A stretch of 64,000 bases of DNA from Rhodobacterales bacterium (GCA_021155205.1 JAJNPS010000023.1:38528-102527), one strand, 5' to 3'. Counted from the first letter of the stretch, positions 34,630-42,846 are shown. The notes: generated by a model from the sequence alone, not told the origin. Numbers and translations: made by a program.

Positions 34630-36065
34630 TCCTCGGTCGCAAACAGATCGCAAGATTGCCGGCGCACTGGCTGCCCTTTGCGGATGCTGCCTCGGACGGG
34701 TTGCCGATGGCGCAACTGCTGCGGCTGTCACTGTTCCAGGTGTCGGTCGGCATGGCGACGGTGCTGTTGCTGGGGACCCTGAACCGGGTGATGATCGTGG
34801 AGTTGTCGGTGCCCGCGACAGTGGTGGCGATCATGATCGCGCTGCCGGTGCTGTCGGCCCCGTTCCGCGCCATGCTGGGCCATCGCAGCGACCATCACAG
34901 ATCGGCGATCGGGTGGAAGCGCATTCCCTATCTGTGGTTTGGCAGCCTGTGGCAGATGGGCGGACTTGCGATCATGCCGTTCGCGCTGATCGTGCTGTCC
35001 GGCGACCAGACCACGGGTCCTGCCTGGGCGGGCGAGGCGCTGGCGGGTCTGGCCTTCCTGATGACCGGGATCGGCATCCACATGACGCAGACCGCCGGGC
35101 TTGCGCTGGCCTCGGACCGCGCGACCGATGCGACCCGGTCGCGGGTGGTTGCGCTGCTTTACGTGATGTTCCTCATGGGCATGGCGGTGTCGTCGGTGGT
35201 GATCGGCTGGCTGTTGCGCGACTTTGACCCGATTACCCTGATCCGTGTCGTGCAGGGATGTGCGGTGGCGACGATGGTGCTGAACGTGACCGCGCTCTGG
35301 AAACAGGAAAAGGTACGCCCGATGACGGCGGCGGAGCGTGCGGCCCCGCGTCCGGATTTCCTGCAGTCGTGGCAGGATTTCATCCGTGGAGGCGATGCGG
35401 GGCGGGTTTTGTACCTGGTGGTGATCGGCACGCTGGGGTTCCAGATGCAGGACGTGCTGCTGGAACCCTATGGCGGCGAAGTCCTGGGGCTGTCGGTCGG
35501 ATCGACGACCTGGCTGACAGCGGCGAATGCCTTGGGCGCGCTGGCAGGCTTCGTGCTGGCCGGGCGCTGGATGGGCCGGGGGCAAGATGCGTTCCGGATG
35601 GCCGCGCGGGGCATCCTGACCGGCATCGCCGCCTTCAGCGCGGTGCAGCTGGCGGGCATGTCGGGGTCGGTCGCGCTCTTTTTTGCGGGCGCTTGCGGCA
35701 TCGGGCTTGGCGCCGGCCTTTTTGCCGTCTCCACGCTGACGGCGGCGATGGCGCTGCCCGGTCGCGGCGCATCGGGCAGCGGGCTTGCGCTGGGGGCCTG
35801 GGGGGCAGCACAGGCCACCGCCGCCGGGGCGGCGATCTTTGCCGGCGGCGGACTGCGCGATCTGTTCGGCAGCCTTGTCGCGCAAGGCAGCCTCGGGCCT
35901 GCGCTGACCGATCCGTCGGTCGCCTACGCGCTTGTCTACCAGATCGAGATCGGACTGCTTTTTGCCAGCCTCGTCGCACTTGGCCCGCTGGTGCGCCTGA
36001 ACGTGATCATCCCCAACCAGAAATCCAGCGGTGCCCCGCTTGGCATCCCTGAATTTCCCACCTGA
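34626..36065 (+). CDS. lhaA: Light-harvesting 1 assembly protein LhaA (PucC family)
   Basis: A 479-residue, about 12-helix membrane protein of the BCH2/PucC family located between bchM and puhA, the position of lhaA (orf477) in Rhodobacter, whose product is needed for LH1 assembly. Landmarks are LSLFQVSVGMATVLLLGTLN near residue 40, FRAMLGHRSDHHRSAIGWKR and LGFQMQDVLLEPYGGEVLGL (each read separately). It overlaps bchM by 4 bases and precedes puhA by 16 bases. Confidence 0.93.
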   Translation: MILGRKQIARLPAHWLPFADAASDGLPMAQLLRLSLFQVSVGMATVLLLGTLNRVMIVELSVPATVVAIMIALPVLSAPFRAMLGHRSDHHRSAIGWKRIPYLWFGSLWQMGGLAIMPFALIVLSGDQTTGPAWAGEALAGLAFLMTGIGIHMTQTAGLALASDRATDATRSRVVALLYVMFLMGMAVSSVVIGWLLRDFDPITLIRVVQGCAVATMVLNVTALWKQEKVRPMTAAERAAPRPDFLQSWQDFIRGGDAGRVLYLVVIGTLGFQMQDVLLEPYGGEVLGLSVGSTTWLTAANALGALAGFVLAGRWMGRGQDAFRMAARGILTGIAAFSAVQLAGMSGSVALFFAGACGIGLGAGLFAVSTLTAAMALPGRGASGSGLALGAWGAAQATAAGAAIFAGGGLRDLFGSLVAQGSLGPALTDPSVAYALVYQIEIGLLFASLVALGPLVRLNVIIPNQKSSGAPLGIPEFPT

Positions 36066-36081
36066 TACGGAGGAAACCGCA

Positions 36082-36852
36082 ATGATCGGTACCAACTTCT
36101 TCGGCAACTTCGACCTGGCATCGCTGTCGATCTGGCTGTTCTGGCTGTTCTTCGCGCTGCTGGTCTATTACCTGCAGACCGAGAACATGCGCGAAGGCTA
36201 TCCCTTGGAAACCGAGGATGGCCTGCCGGCCCCGAACCAGGGACCGTTCCCGCTGCCCCGGCCCAAGACCTTTCACCTGCCGCACGGGCGGGGCGAAGTG
36301 ACGGTGCCCTCTGCCACCAACGAGGCGGAGCATCGCCGGACCGGCCTGGCACTGGCGCGCACGGCCGTCAGCGAAGGGTTCCCGCATGCCCCGACAGGTG
36401 ACGCAATGGCCGACGGCGTCGGCCCCGCCTCCTGGGCGCAGCGCAAGGACGTGCCGGAACTGGATGGCCATGGGCACAACAAGATCGTGCCGATGGCCCA
36501 GCTGGACGGGTTTGCCGTGTCCGCCGGACGCGACCCGCGCGGGCTGCCGGTGCAGGCGGGCGATCTGGAAGTGGTCGGGCGCATCAGCGACATGTGGGTC
36601 GATGCATCGGAACAACTGGTCCGGTACCTCGAGGTTGACCTGAACACCGGCGGCAAGCGCCTGATCCCGATGACGATGGCGAAAATCTGGGGCGACCGCG
36701 TGCGGGTGAATGCGATCACCTCGGACCGCTTTGCCGGCATACCCGCCACGCGCGCCGCAAGCGAAGTCACCAAACTGGAAGAAGACAAGATCTCCGGCTA
36801 CGTCGCCGGGGGCTGGATGTACGACGCCGGAAAACGCAAGCGCGGGTTCTGA
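36082..36852 (+). CDS. puhA: Photosynthetic reaction centre subunit H
   Basis: A 256-residue H subunit of the type II reaction centre. A single N-terminal transmembrane helix (ASLSIWLFWLFFALLVYYLQ) is followed by the conserved TENMREGYPLE, then a cytoplasmic beta-barrel domain with SDMWVDASEQLVRYLEVDL (in part) and LIPMTMAKI. It caps the L/M subunits, which are not encoded in the window. GGAGGA lies about 6 bases before the ATG. Confidence 0.97.
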   Translation: MIGTNFFGNFDLASLSIWLFWLFFALLVYYLQTENMREGYPLETEDGLPAPNQGPFPLPRPKTFHLPHGRGEVTVPSATNEAEHRRTGLALARTAVSEGFPHAPTGDAMADGVGPASWAQRKDVPELDGHGHNKIVPMAQLDGFAVSAGRDPRGLPVQAGDLEVVGRISDMWVDASEQLVRYLEVDLNTGGKRLIPMTMAKIWGDRVRVNAITSDRFAGIPATRAASEVTKLEEDKISGYVAGGWMYDAGKRKRGF

Positions 36853-36866
36853 CGCCAGAAACCTAC

Positions 36867-36894
36867 AGGGGTCGCCCGCGCCCGGGCTGCCCCT
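36867..36894 (+). other. puhA-puhB intercistronic hairpin
   Basis: A 12-base stem (AGGGGTCGCCCG with CGGGCTGCCCCT, one wobble and one mismatch) and a 4-base loop, starting 15 bases after the puhA stop. Such hairpins stabilise upstream messages in photosynthesis operons; a partial terminator is the alternative. Confidence 0.5.
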
Positions 36895-36919
36895 TTCACC
36901 CAACAACGGAGGGTCTGCC

Positions 36920-37558
36920 ATGTCAGGCCATGACGATTTCGCGTTCGATGCCTTGCCAGGACTGCCGGAACGGCCCCCGCAAGGCGAAGACATCCTCTGG
37001 CAGGGACGCCCTGCCCCGCTGGCGCTGGCCCGCGATGCCTATGGGCTGACCTGGATCGCCGCCTACTTTGCCGTGATCATCCTGTGGCGCGGGGCCAGCG
37101 GCTTTGCGGATGGCGGTGTGGCGATGGCACTGGCGATGGGCCTGCCCTACCTGATGCTGGCATTTCTCGGGCTGGCGGTGGTCTATGGCCTTGCCTGGGT
37201 CCAGGCCCGCACCACCACCTACACGATCACCACCGCGCGCGTTGTCCTGCGTATCGGGGCAGCCCTGCCGGTGACGTTCAATCTGCCTTTCGCGCAGATC
37301 GGGTCGGCCTCGCTGGCGCAGAAACGGGATGGCACCGGCACGATCGCGCTTCAGACCCTGGGCGAGACGCGCATCTCCTATCTGGTGATCTGGCCCCATG
37401 TGCGTCCCTGGACGCTGCGCAAGGCCGAACCCGCGCTGCGTGCGATACCGGACGCTGCGGCAGTGGCCAAACTGCTGGCCGAGGCGGCCGAGACACGCCT
37501 TTCGGTTCCGGTGATCGCGCGCACCGGACCGGGCCGTGCCGCCGTGGCTGTGCAATAG
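36920..37558 (+). CDS. puhB: Photosynthetic complex assembly protein PuhB
   Basis: A 212-residue membrane protein of the PuhB family, needed for efficient reaction-centre and LH1 assembly. The N-terminal LPERPPQGEDILWQGRPAP is the family signature; two or three hydrophobic helices lie at about residues 45-95, followed by a PH-like domain with TYTITTARVVLRIG. GGAGGG precedes the ATG. It is the second puh gene, followed by puhC after 12 bases. Confidence 0.93.
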   Translation: MSGHDDFAFDALPGLPERPPQGEDILWQGRPAPLALARDAYGLTWIAAYFAVIILWRGASGFADGGVAMALAMGLPYLMLAFLGLAVVYGLAWVQARTTTYTITTARVVLRIGAALPVTFNLPFAQIGSASLAQKRDGTGTIALQTLGETRISYLVIWPHVRPWTLRKAEPALRAIPDAAAVAKLLAEAAETRLSVPVIARTGPGRAAVAVQ

Positions 37559-37570
37559 GGGGAACGCATC

Positions 37571-38044
37571 ATGACCATGTCAGACCCGACCCTGCGCCGC
37601 CCGGCCCTGCGCAGTTCCAACCCCGAAATGGTGCCCAAGGCGCTGCTTTGGGGGATGCTGGCGCTGGCGATGGCGTCCCTTGCCATCGTCACCTTTGCCG
37701 TCCTGACCGGGCGTCCGCCCGCCGCTGTTCCACAGCCCGCCGCGGTGGTACAGGAAAAGTGGATCGTGCTTGAAGGCCGCAGCGCGCAGTCCGTCATCGT
37801 GCGCAATACCGACGGTTCGGTCTTGCTGGACCTGCCGCATGGTGGTTTCATCACCGTGATCCAAAGCGGCATCGCCACCGAGCGCCGCAAATACGGGGTG
37901 GACCCCCTGTTGCCGGTGCGGATCGTCGAATACGCCAACGGACGGCTTGTCGCCGAGGATCCCGAAACGGGCTGGAGTGCGGAACTTTACGCCTTTGGCG
38001 GGGACAACAAGGCCGCGTTCGAACGGCTGCTGGCCACCAGATAG
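37571..38044 (+). CDS. puhC: Photosynthetic complex assembly protein PuhC
   Basis: A 157-residue protein with one N-terminal transmembrane helix (LLWGMLALAMASLAIVTFAV, about 26-45) and a periplasmic domain containing RSAQSVIVRNTDGSVLLDLPHG (in part), DLPHGGFITVI and a C-terminal PETGWSAELYAFGGDNKAAF. PuhC promotes reaction-centre/LH1 formation in R. capsulatus. ATG codons at 37571 and 37577 are both possible; GGGGAACG precedes the first. Confidence 0.9.
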   Translation: MTMSDPTLRRPALRSSNPEMVPKALLWGMLALAMASLAIVTFAVLTGRPPAAVPQPAAVVQEKWIVLEGRSAQSVIVRNTDGSVLLDLPHGGFITVIQSGIATERRKYGVDPLLPVRIVEYANGRLVAEDPETGWSAELYAFGGDNKAAFERLLATR

Positions 38045-38056
38045 GAAACCAAGATC

Positions 38057-38353
38057 ATGGCATTTTTCACGAAAACCAAGGAAAGAGTGCCCTGCACCGT
38101 CGAAGTCAGTCACAAGTTCGACGCGCTGCACGCGCATGTCCGGTTCAATAACGGCGCGGTCGTCAATCCGGGTGACGAGGTGCTGGTGCATGGCGCGCCC
38201 GTCATGGCCGCCTATGGCGAGGTGGTAATCGAGGATCGCACGGCCACGATCACCCGCGCCACCTGGCTCGAACGTCAGTGGACGCGGCTGACGGGTGATC
38301 TGGACTTCATCGAGCTGTGCGAATTTTCCTTTTCCGAGGAGATCCGGGTATGA
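38057..38353 (+). CDS. Small conserved protein of the puh operon
   Basis: A 98-residue soluble protein with no signal or membrane segment. The sequence alternates short strands (VPCTVEVSHKFDALHAHVRF, VVNPGDEVLVHG, YGEVVIEDRTATITRA) and ends WTRLTGDLDFIELCEFSFSEE. It lies between puhC and acsF, 12 bases after puhC, and its stop overlaps the acsF start by 4 bases, so it is expressed with them. Homologues recur at this site in photosynthetic Rhodobacterales, to my knowledge without an assigned function. A role with AcsF or in complex assembly is an inference from position only. Confidence 0.8.
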   Translation: MAFFTKTKERVPCTVEVSHKFDALHAHVRFNNGAVVNPGDEVLVHGAPVMAAYGEVVIEDRTATITRATWLERQWTRLTGDLDFIELCEFSFSEEIRV

Positions 38354-39456
38354 ACGCGACCCCGCATGACCTTTACCCTGACTCGGGTGCCGAAGTCGCG
38401 GCGTCGATGCCGCCGATGGACACCACCGCGATGGCGACCGAGACGACGCTGTTGAACCCGCGCTTCTACACCACCGACTTCGACGAGATGGACAAGATCG
38501 ACGTGACGCCGGTGCGCGCCGAATGGGACAAGCTGATCGCGCAGATGAAATCCGACCCGAACAAGGGCCATTTCAAAAAGACCGAAGCCTGGGACAAGGT
38601 GGACTGGGAGGGCATGGACCCTGCCCTTCGCGCCGAATTCATCGACTTCCTGGTCTCCTCCTGCACCGCCGAGTTCTCCGGCTGCGTCCTTTACAAGGAA
38701 ATGAAACGCCGCGGCACCAACCCCGACATCTGCGAGCTGTTCAGCTACATGTCCCGCGACGAGGCCCGCCATGCCGGTTTCATCAACGACGCCTTGCGCG
38801 AGGCCGGGGTGGCGGTGAACCTCGGCTTCCTGACCAAGGCCAAGAAATACACCTACTTCCGGCCGAAATTCATCTACTACGCCACCTACCTGTCGGAAAA
38901 AATCGGCTACGCCCGCTACATCACCATCTTCCGCCATCTTGAGGCGCATCCCGAACAGCGGTTCCATCCGATCTTCAAATGGTTTCGCGAATGGTGCAAC
39001 GACGAGTTCAGCCATGGCGAGGCCTTTGCGCTGTTGATGCGCACCGACCCGAAGCTGACCAACAGTTTCTCAAACAAGTTGTGGATCCGGTTCTTCTTGA
39101 CGGCGGTTTACGCAACGATGTGGGTCCGCGACCATGCCCGCAAGGATTTCCACAAGGCCCTCGGCGTGGACATCGACTGGTATGACCAGGAAGTGTTCCG
39201 CAAGACATCGGCCATCGCGCGGCAGGTCTTTCCGGTGGAACTGGACATCGACCATCCGCGCTGGATCCCCGGCCTGCGGCGGTTCGAGGCGGCCTTCATC
39301 GCGATGGACGCCGCCAACCGTCAGGGAGGCATCGCGGGCAGGCTCAAGGCCACCGTGGCCAAGGCGCGGATGCTTGCGGCCTTTGTCGGCCTCTACACGA
39401 TCCCGGTCATCCGCTCGACCCCGCCGGCGTCGGTCCGGCTGGAGCCGGCCTATTGA
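38350..39456 (+). CDS. acsF: Aerobic Mg-protoporphyrin IX monomethyl ester (oxidative) cyclase
   Basis: A 368-residue diiron enzyme that forms ring E of bacteriochlorophyll with molecular oxygen. Iron-ligand motifs are visible: CTAEFSGCVLYKEM, SRDEARHAGF (ExxH) and CNDEFSHGEAFALLMR (ExxH). The N-terminal TLLNPRFYTTDFDEMD is typical. An O2-dependent cyclase fits an aerobic phototroph; the anaerobic BchE is not in the window. The start overlaps the preceding small gene. The 99-base gap after it contains three tandem hairpins. Confidence 0.96.
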   Translation: MNATPHDLYPDSGAEVAASMPPMDTTAMATETTLLNPRFYTTDFDEMDKIDVTPVRAEWDKLIAQMKSDPNKGHFKKTEAWDKVDWEGMDPALRAEFIDFLVSSCTAEFSGCVLYKEMKRRGTNPDICELFSYMSRDEARHAGFINDALREAGVAVNLGFLTKAKKYTYFRPKFIYYATYLSEKIGYARYITIFRHLEAHPEQRFHPIFKWFREWCNDEFSHGEAFALLMRTDPKLTNSFSNKLWIRFFLTAVYATMWVRDHARKDFHKALGVDIDWYDQEVFRKTSAIARQVFPVELDIDHPRWIPGLRRFEAAFIAMDAANRQGGIAGRLKATVAKARMLAAFVGLYTIPVIRSTPPASVRLEPAY

Positions 39457-39471
39457 CCGGACACAATCATA

Positions 39472-39489
39472 CCGCTGTTCCGGCAGCGG
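39472..39489 (+). other. Hairpin 1 of acsF-puhE gap
   Basis: A 6-base perfect stem (CCGCTG with CAGCGG) with a TTCCGG loop, 15 bases after the acsF stop, followed by GTTGGTTT. It could be a weak terminator or a stability element. Confidence 0.5.
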
Positions 39490-39497
39490 GTTGGTTT

Positions 39498-39517
39498 GCA
39501 AGATGGGCGCGTCTTGC
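39498..39517 (+). other. Hairpin 2 of acsF-puhE gap
   Basis: An 8-base stem (GCAAGATG with CGTCTTGC, one G-U pair) and a 4-base GGCG loop, located 8 bases after hairpin 1. Confidence 0.5.
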
Positions 39518-39527
39518 AGGCCGGCGC

Positions 39528-39551
39528 GGCACCCCTGTCACAAGGGGTGCC
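39528..39551 (+). promoter_or_regulatory. Hairpin 3: puhE ribosome-binding site sequestering stem
   Basis: A 9-base perfect stem (GGCACCCCT with AGGGGTGCC) with a 6-base loop. The right arm contains AGGGG, the Shine-Dalgarno sequence lying 8 bases before the puhE ATG at 39556, so folding would hide it. Translation of puhE may therefore be controlled or may depend on passage of ribosomes or a helper. Confidence 0.55.
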
Positions 39552-39555
39552 GTGC

Positions 39556-40392
39556 ATGACTAATCCGTGGGTCGTGATCCTGTCGGCGCTGTTCGTGTGG
39601 TGGTTTTCGACCGGCGCGATCCTCTGGCGCGTGCGCCGGGCCGATCAGGGCGGGCCGAACGCCCATCTGTGGTCGGTGATCGGCGGGCTGCCCCTTGTCA
39701 TCGCGGGGATCTACGGATTTTTCGCCACGCGCGGCGATGACAGCGTGCTGGCAGTCTACATCGCCTTTCTGTCGGCGCTGGCGATCTGGGGATGGATCGA
39801 GCTTGCCTTTCTGTCGGGCATCATCACCGGGCCGAACACCCGGCCCTGTCCCGAAGGCGCATCACTGTCCGAACGGTTCGTGCGTGCGTTTGGCACGATC
39901 GCCTGGCATGAACTGGCGCTGTTCGGCACCCTTGTCCTCATGGCCCGGCAGTCGGCGGGCGTCGACAATGCGGTGGCGGTCTGGACCTTCATGATCCTGT
40001 TTTTCGCGCGCATCTCGGCCAAGCTGAATCTGTTCTTCGGTGTGCCCCGCATCCATACCGAATTTCTTCCCCGCCCGCTGGCGCATGTGGCCAGCCATTT
40101 CCGCCTTGCACCGATGAACTGGGTCTTTCCCTTGTCGATCACCGCCCTGTCATTCGCTGCTGCCTGCTGGATGGGACGCGCCTATGAAGCCCCGACCGAG
40201 GCCGCGTTCGTGGGCTTTGTTCTCCTGGCGGCGCTGTCGATGCTGGCGCTGATGGAACACTGGTTCATGGTGCTGCCGCTGCCCGACCAAAAGCTTTGGC
40301 GCTGGATGTTGCCCCAGGCCGTGCCGCCCCTGTTTGTGAAACCCTCGACCGGGTCCGCCGCGACGGGACCGATACGCAATAGCAGAAAGTGA
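39556..40392 (+). CDS. puhE: Photosynthetic complex assembly protein PuhE
   Basis: A 278-residue membrane protein with about seven hydrophobic helices, matching PuhE (orf292 of Rhodobacter), which affects bacteriochlorophyll synthesis and complex assembly. Characteristic segments are FVWWFSTGAILWRVRRAD, IAFLSALAIWGWIELAFLSG and RISAKLNLFFGVPRIHTEFL (each in the first two thirds). The ATG at 39556 has an AAGGGG site hidden in a hairpin. Its stop overlaps a GTG that could start hemA. Confidence 0.92.
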   Translation: MTNPWVVILSALFVWWFSTGAILWRVRRADQGGPNAHLWSVIGGLPLVIAGIYGFFATRGDDSVLAVYIAFLSALAIWGWIELAFLSGIITGPNTRPCPEGASLSERFVRAFGTIAWHELALFGTLVLMARQSAGVDNAVAVWTFMILFFARISAKLNLFFGVPRIHTEFLPRPLAHVASHFRLAPMNWVFPLSITALSFAAACWMGRAYEAPTEAAFVGFVLLAALSMLALMEHWFMVLPLPDQKLWRWMLPQAVPPLFVKPSTGSAATGPIRNSRK

Positions 40393-40397
40393 CCCCG

Positions 40398-41609
40398 ATG
40401 GACTTTGACAGCCTTTTCAAAAGCCAGTTGGATGCCTTGCGGGCAGAGGGAAACTACCGCGTCTTTGCCGATCTGGAACGCAAGCGCGGGGCCTTTCCCA
40501 AGGCGGACCGCCACAAGGACGGCGATGTCGACAGCGTGACGGTCTGGTGTTCCAACGACTATCTCGGCATGGGCCAGCATCCCGCCGTCGTGCAGGCGAT
40601 GATCGACACCGTGCAGTCCTGCGGCACCGGGGCGGGCGGCACCCGCAACATATCGGGCAATTCGGTGCATCACCTGGCGCTGGAGGCGGAACTGGCCGAT
40701 CTGCACGGCAAGGAACGCGCGCTGTTGTTCACGTCTGGCTATGTGTCGAACTGGGCCGCCCTGTCGACCCTCGGCAGCCGCATCCCGAATGCGGTGATCC
40801 TGTCGGATGCAGGCAACCATGCCTCGATGATCGAGGGCATCCGTCATTCCCGCGCCGACAAGGTCCTGTGGAAGCACAACGACTGGCGCGACCTTGACCG
40901 CAAGCTGCACGCCGTGGGCGACCGGCCGAAGATCGTCGCCTTCGAAAGCGTCTATTCCATGGACGGTGACATCGCCCCGATCCGCGAGATCATCGAGGTC
41001 TGTGAAGCGCATGGCGCGATGTCCTATATCGACGAGGTCCATGCCGTCGGCATGTATGGCCCGCGCGGCGGCGGGGTCAGCGAAGAACTTGGCCTTGCGC
41101 ACCGGATCGACCTGATCGAGGGCACGCTGGGCAAGGCCTTCGGCGTCGTTGGCGGCTACGTCACCGGGTCCGAGGCGCTGTGCGATTTCATCCGCAGTTT
41201 CGCCAGCGGGTTCATCTTTACCACCGCCCTGCCGCCTGCGGTCGCCGCGGCGGCGACGGCGTCGATCCGGCATCTGAAGACCAGTTCGGCCGAACGCGAC
41301 GCCCAGAAGGCGCGCGTTGCAACGCTTCGCGCGCGTCTGGACCGGGTCGGCATCCCGCACATGGCAAATGACAGCCATATCATCCCGGTGATGATCGGCG
41401 ATCCGGTGAAGTGCCGCATGATCAGCGACATCCTGATGCATGACTGGGGTATCTACGTGCAGCCGATCAACTATCCCACCGTACCAAAGGGCACCGAACG
41501 GCTGCGCATCACGCCCGGCCCCCTGCACACGGATGCCGACATCGACCATCTGGTGGCGGCGCTGACCGCGCTGTGGTCGCGCTGTGCGCTGGCCCATGCG
41601 GTTGCCTGA
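40398..41609 (+). CDS. hemA: 5-aminolevulinate synthase
   Basis: A 403-residue PLP enzyme condensing glycine and succinyl-CoA, the first step of tetrapyrrole synthesis by the C4 route used in alphaproteobacteria. The active-site Lys is in EGTLGKAFGVVGGY (about residue 245); SIDEVHAVG-like YIDEVHAVGMYGPRGGG and GTGAGGTRNISGN are conserved. The ATG at 40398 gives the usual MDFD start; the GTG at 40389, overlapping puhE, would add three residues. A hemA in the photosynthesis cluster allows precursor supply to follow pigment demand; a second copy elsewhere is common. Confidence 0.96.
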   Translation: MDFDSLFKSQLDALRAEGNYRVFADLERKRGAFPKADRHKDGDVDSVTVWCSNDYLGMGQHPAVVQAMIDTVQSCGTGAGGTRNISGNSVHHLALEAELADLHGKERALLFTSGYVSNWAALSTLGSRIPNAVILSDAGNHASMIEGIRHSRADKVLWKHNDWRDLDRKLHAVGDRPKIVAFESVYSMDGDIAPIREIIEVCEAHGAMSYIDEVHAVGMYGPRGGGVSEELGLAHRIDLIEGTLGKAFGVVGGYVTGSEALCDFIRSFASGFIFTTALPPAVAAAATASIRHLKTSSAERDAQKARVATLRARLDRVGIPHMANDSHIIPVMIGDPVKCRMISDILMHDWGIYVQPINYPTVPKGTERLRITPGPLHTDADIDHLVAALTALWSRCALAHAVA

Positions 41610-41680
41610 CCTGATGACGCTCCACAGGTGCCCAAAGGTGAAGCCAAGCCCGCTTGCCAAGCAGGCATCGCGCGCTAGAC

Positions 41681-41686
41681 TATAAT
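41681..41686 (+). promoter_or_regulatory. Promoter -10 element for cycA
   Basis: A perfect TATAAT 34 bases before the cycA ATG. The nearest -35-like sequence is TTGCCA at 41654-41659 with an over-long 21-base spacer, so an activator may be needed. It suggests that cycA has its own promoter besides read-through from hemA. Confidence 0.5.
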
Positions 41687-41714
41687 CATGATTTCAGGTT
41701 CCGGGAGAAACCCT

Positions 41715-42173
41715 ATGAGACTGACTGCAACTGCCCTTGCCATGGTTCTGATGGCAGGCGCACCTGCCTTTGCAGCAGGTGACGCCGCCGCGGGTGACGC
41801 CGCTGCAGGCGAAAAGGTGTTCGCGAAATGCGCCACATGCCACGTCATCGCGAACGATGCAGGTGAGGTCCTTGGCGGCAAGAACGCAAAGACCGGCCCG
41901 AATCTTTACGGCATGCCCGGACGTGTTGCCGGGACCTATCCAGATTTCAAGTATGGCGAATCCATCGTGGCGCTCGGTGCCACCGGATTTGTCTGGGACG
42001 AGGCGAGCTTTGTCGAATACGTCGCTGATCCGGCAAAGTTCCTGAAGACCAAGCTTGGCGATACCACGGCCAAGTCAAAGATGGCATTCAAGCTGACCAA
42101 ACCTGATGAGGCTGCGAATGTCTGGGCCTATATCTCGTCATTGTCGCCGCCCGTCGCGCCCGCGTCGAACTGA
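41715..42173 (+). CDS. cycA: Cytochrome c2 (c550 type)
   Basis: A 152-residue periplasmic class I cytochrome c that shuttles electrons between the bc1 complex and the reaction centre or oxidases. A signal peptide (MRLTATALAMVLMAGAPAFA) is followed by an imperfect duplication GDAAAGDAAAGEKVF, the haem site KCATCH, the LYGMPGRVAG loop, and the axial Met region near KSKMAFKL. The end is a typical c2 helix (EAANVWAYISSL). GGGAG lies about 8 bases before the ATG. It marks the right end of the photosynthesis cluster and has an intrinsic terminator. Confidence 0.93.
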   Translation: MRLTATALAMVLMAGAPAFAAGDAAAGDAAAGEKVFAKCATCHVIANDAGEVLGGKNAKTGPNLYGMPGRVAGTYPDFKYGESIVALGATGFVWDEASFVEYVADPAKFLKTKLGDTTAKSKMAFKLTKPDEAANVWAYISSLSPPVAPASN

Positions 42174-42201
42174 CGGCCGGCATCACTCCTGTCCTGAAAC
42201 A

Positions 42202-42226
42202 GGCGGACCGCAGGGTCCGCCCTTTT
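42202..42226 (+). terminator. Intrinsic terminator of cycA
   Basis: An 8-base perfect stem (GGCGGACC with GGTCCGCC), 4-base loop GCAG, then CTTTT, 29 bases after the cycA stop. The convergent ureG stop touches its 3' end. Confidence 0.8.
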
Positions 42227-42846
42227 CATTCCGCGCGCAGCACCAGTCCGCCCTCGCGTTCCAGAAATGCCACCACGTCATCAATCCCCACGCCCTGCCG
42301 GATGCGCGCCATCACATAGGGCCGGTCCCCGCGCGCGGCCCTGGTATCCGCCTCAAGCTGCGCCAGATCGACGCCCACATGCGGCGCGAGATCTGTCTTG
42401 TTGACCACCAGCAGGTCCGACCGCGCAAGGCCGGGCCCGCGTTTCCTCGGGATGTCCTGCCCGGCGGCAGTATCGATCACATAGATCGTCAGGTCCGCGA
42501 GTTCGGGCGAAAAGGTGGCCGCCAGATTGTCGCCGCCTGACTCGATCAGGATCAGGTCCAGCCCGGGATGAAGCGCGTTCAACTCTGCCACTGCGGCCAG
42601 GTTGATGGATGCATCCTCGCGGATCGCCGTATGGGGGCAGCCGCCGGTCTCCACGCCCCTTATGCGGTTTTCGGGCAGCACCTGCGCGCGCAAAAGGTAA
42701 TCGGCATCCTCGCGTGTGTAGATGTCGTTGGTGATGACCGCCATCGAACAGCGATGCGCCAGCGCGCGGGCCAGATGTTCGGTGAGCGTCGTCTTGCCAA
42801 CACCGACCGGGCCGCCGATCCCGACACGAAGGGGACCGTGGGTCAT
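42226..42846 (-). CDS. ureG: Urease accessory GTPase UreG
   Basis: A 206-residue SIMIBI GTPase that drives nickel delivery to urease. The P-loop is GGPVGVGKTTLTEHL (about residues 11-25); VETGGCPHTAIREDAS carries the metal-binding CPH motif; ESGGDNLAATFSPELAD and NKTDLAPHVG are family landmarks. It is the last gene of the urease operon, its start overlapping the ureF stop by 4 bases. Confidence 0.97.
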   Translation of the reverse strand: MTHGPLRVGIGGPVGVGKTTLTEHLARALAHRCSMAVITNDIYTREDADYLLRAQVLPENRIRGVETGGCPHTAIREDASINLAAVAELNALHPGLDLILIESGGDNLAATFSPELADLTIYVIDTAAGQDIPRKRGPGLARSDLLVVNKTDLAPHVGVDLAQLEADTRAARGDRPYVMARIRQGVGIDDVVAFLEREGGLVLRAE

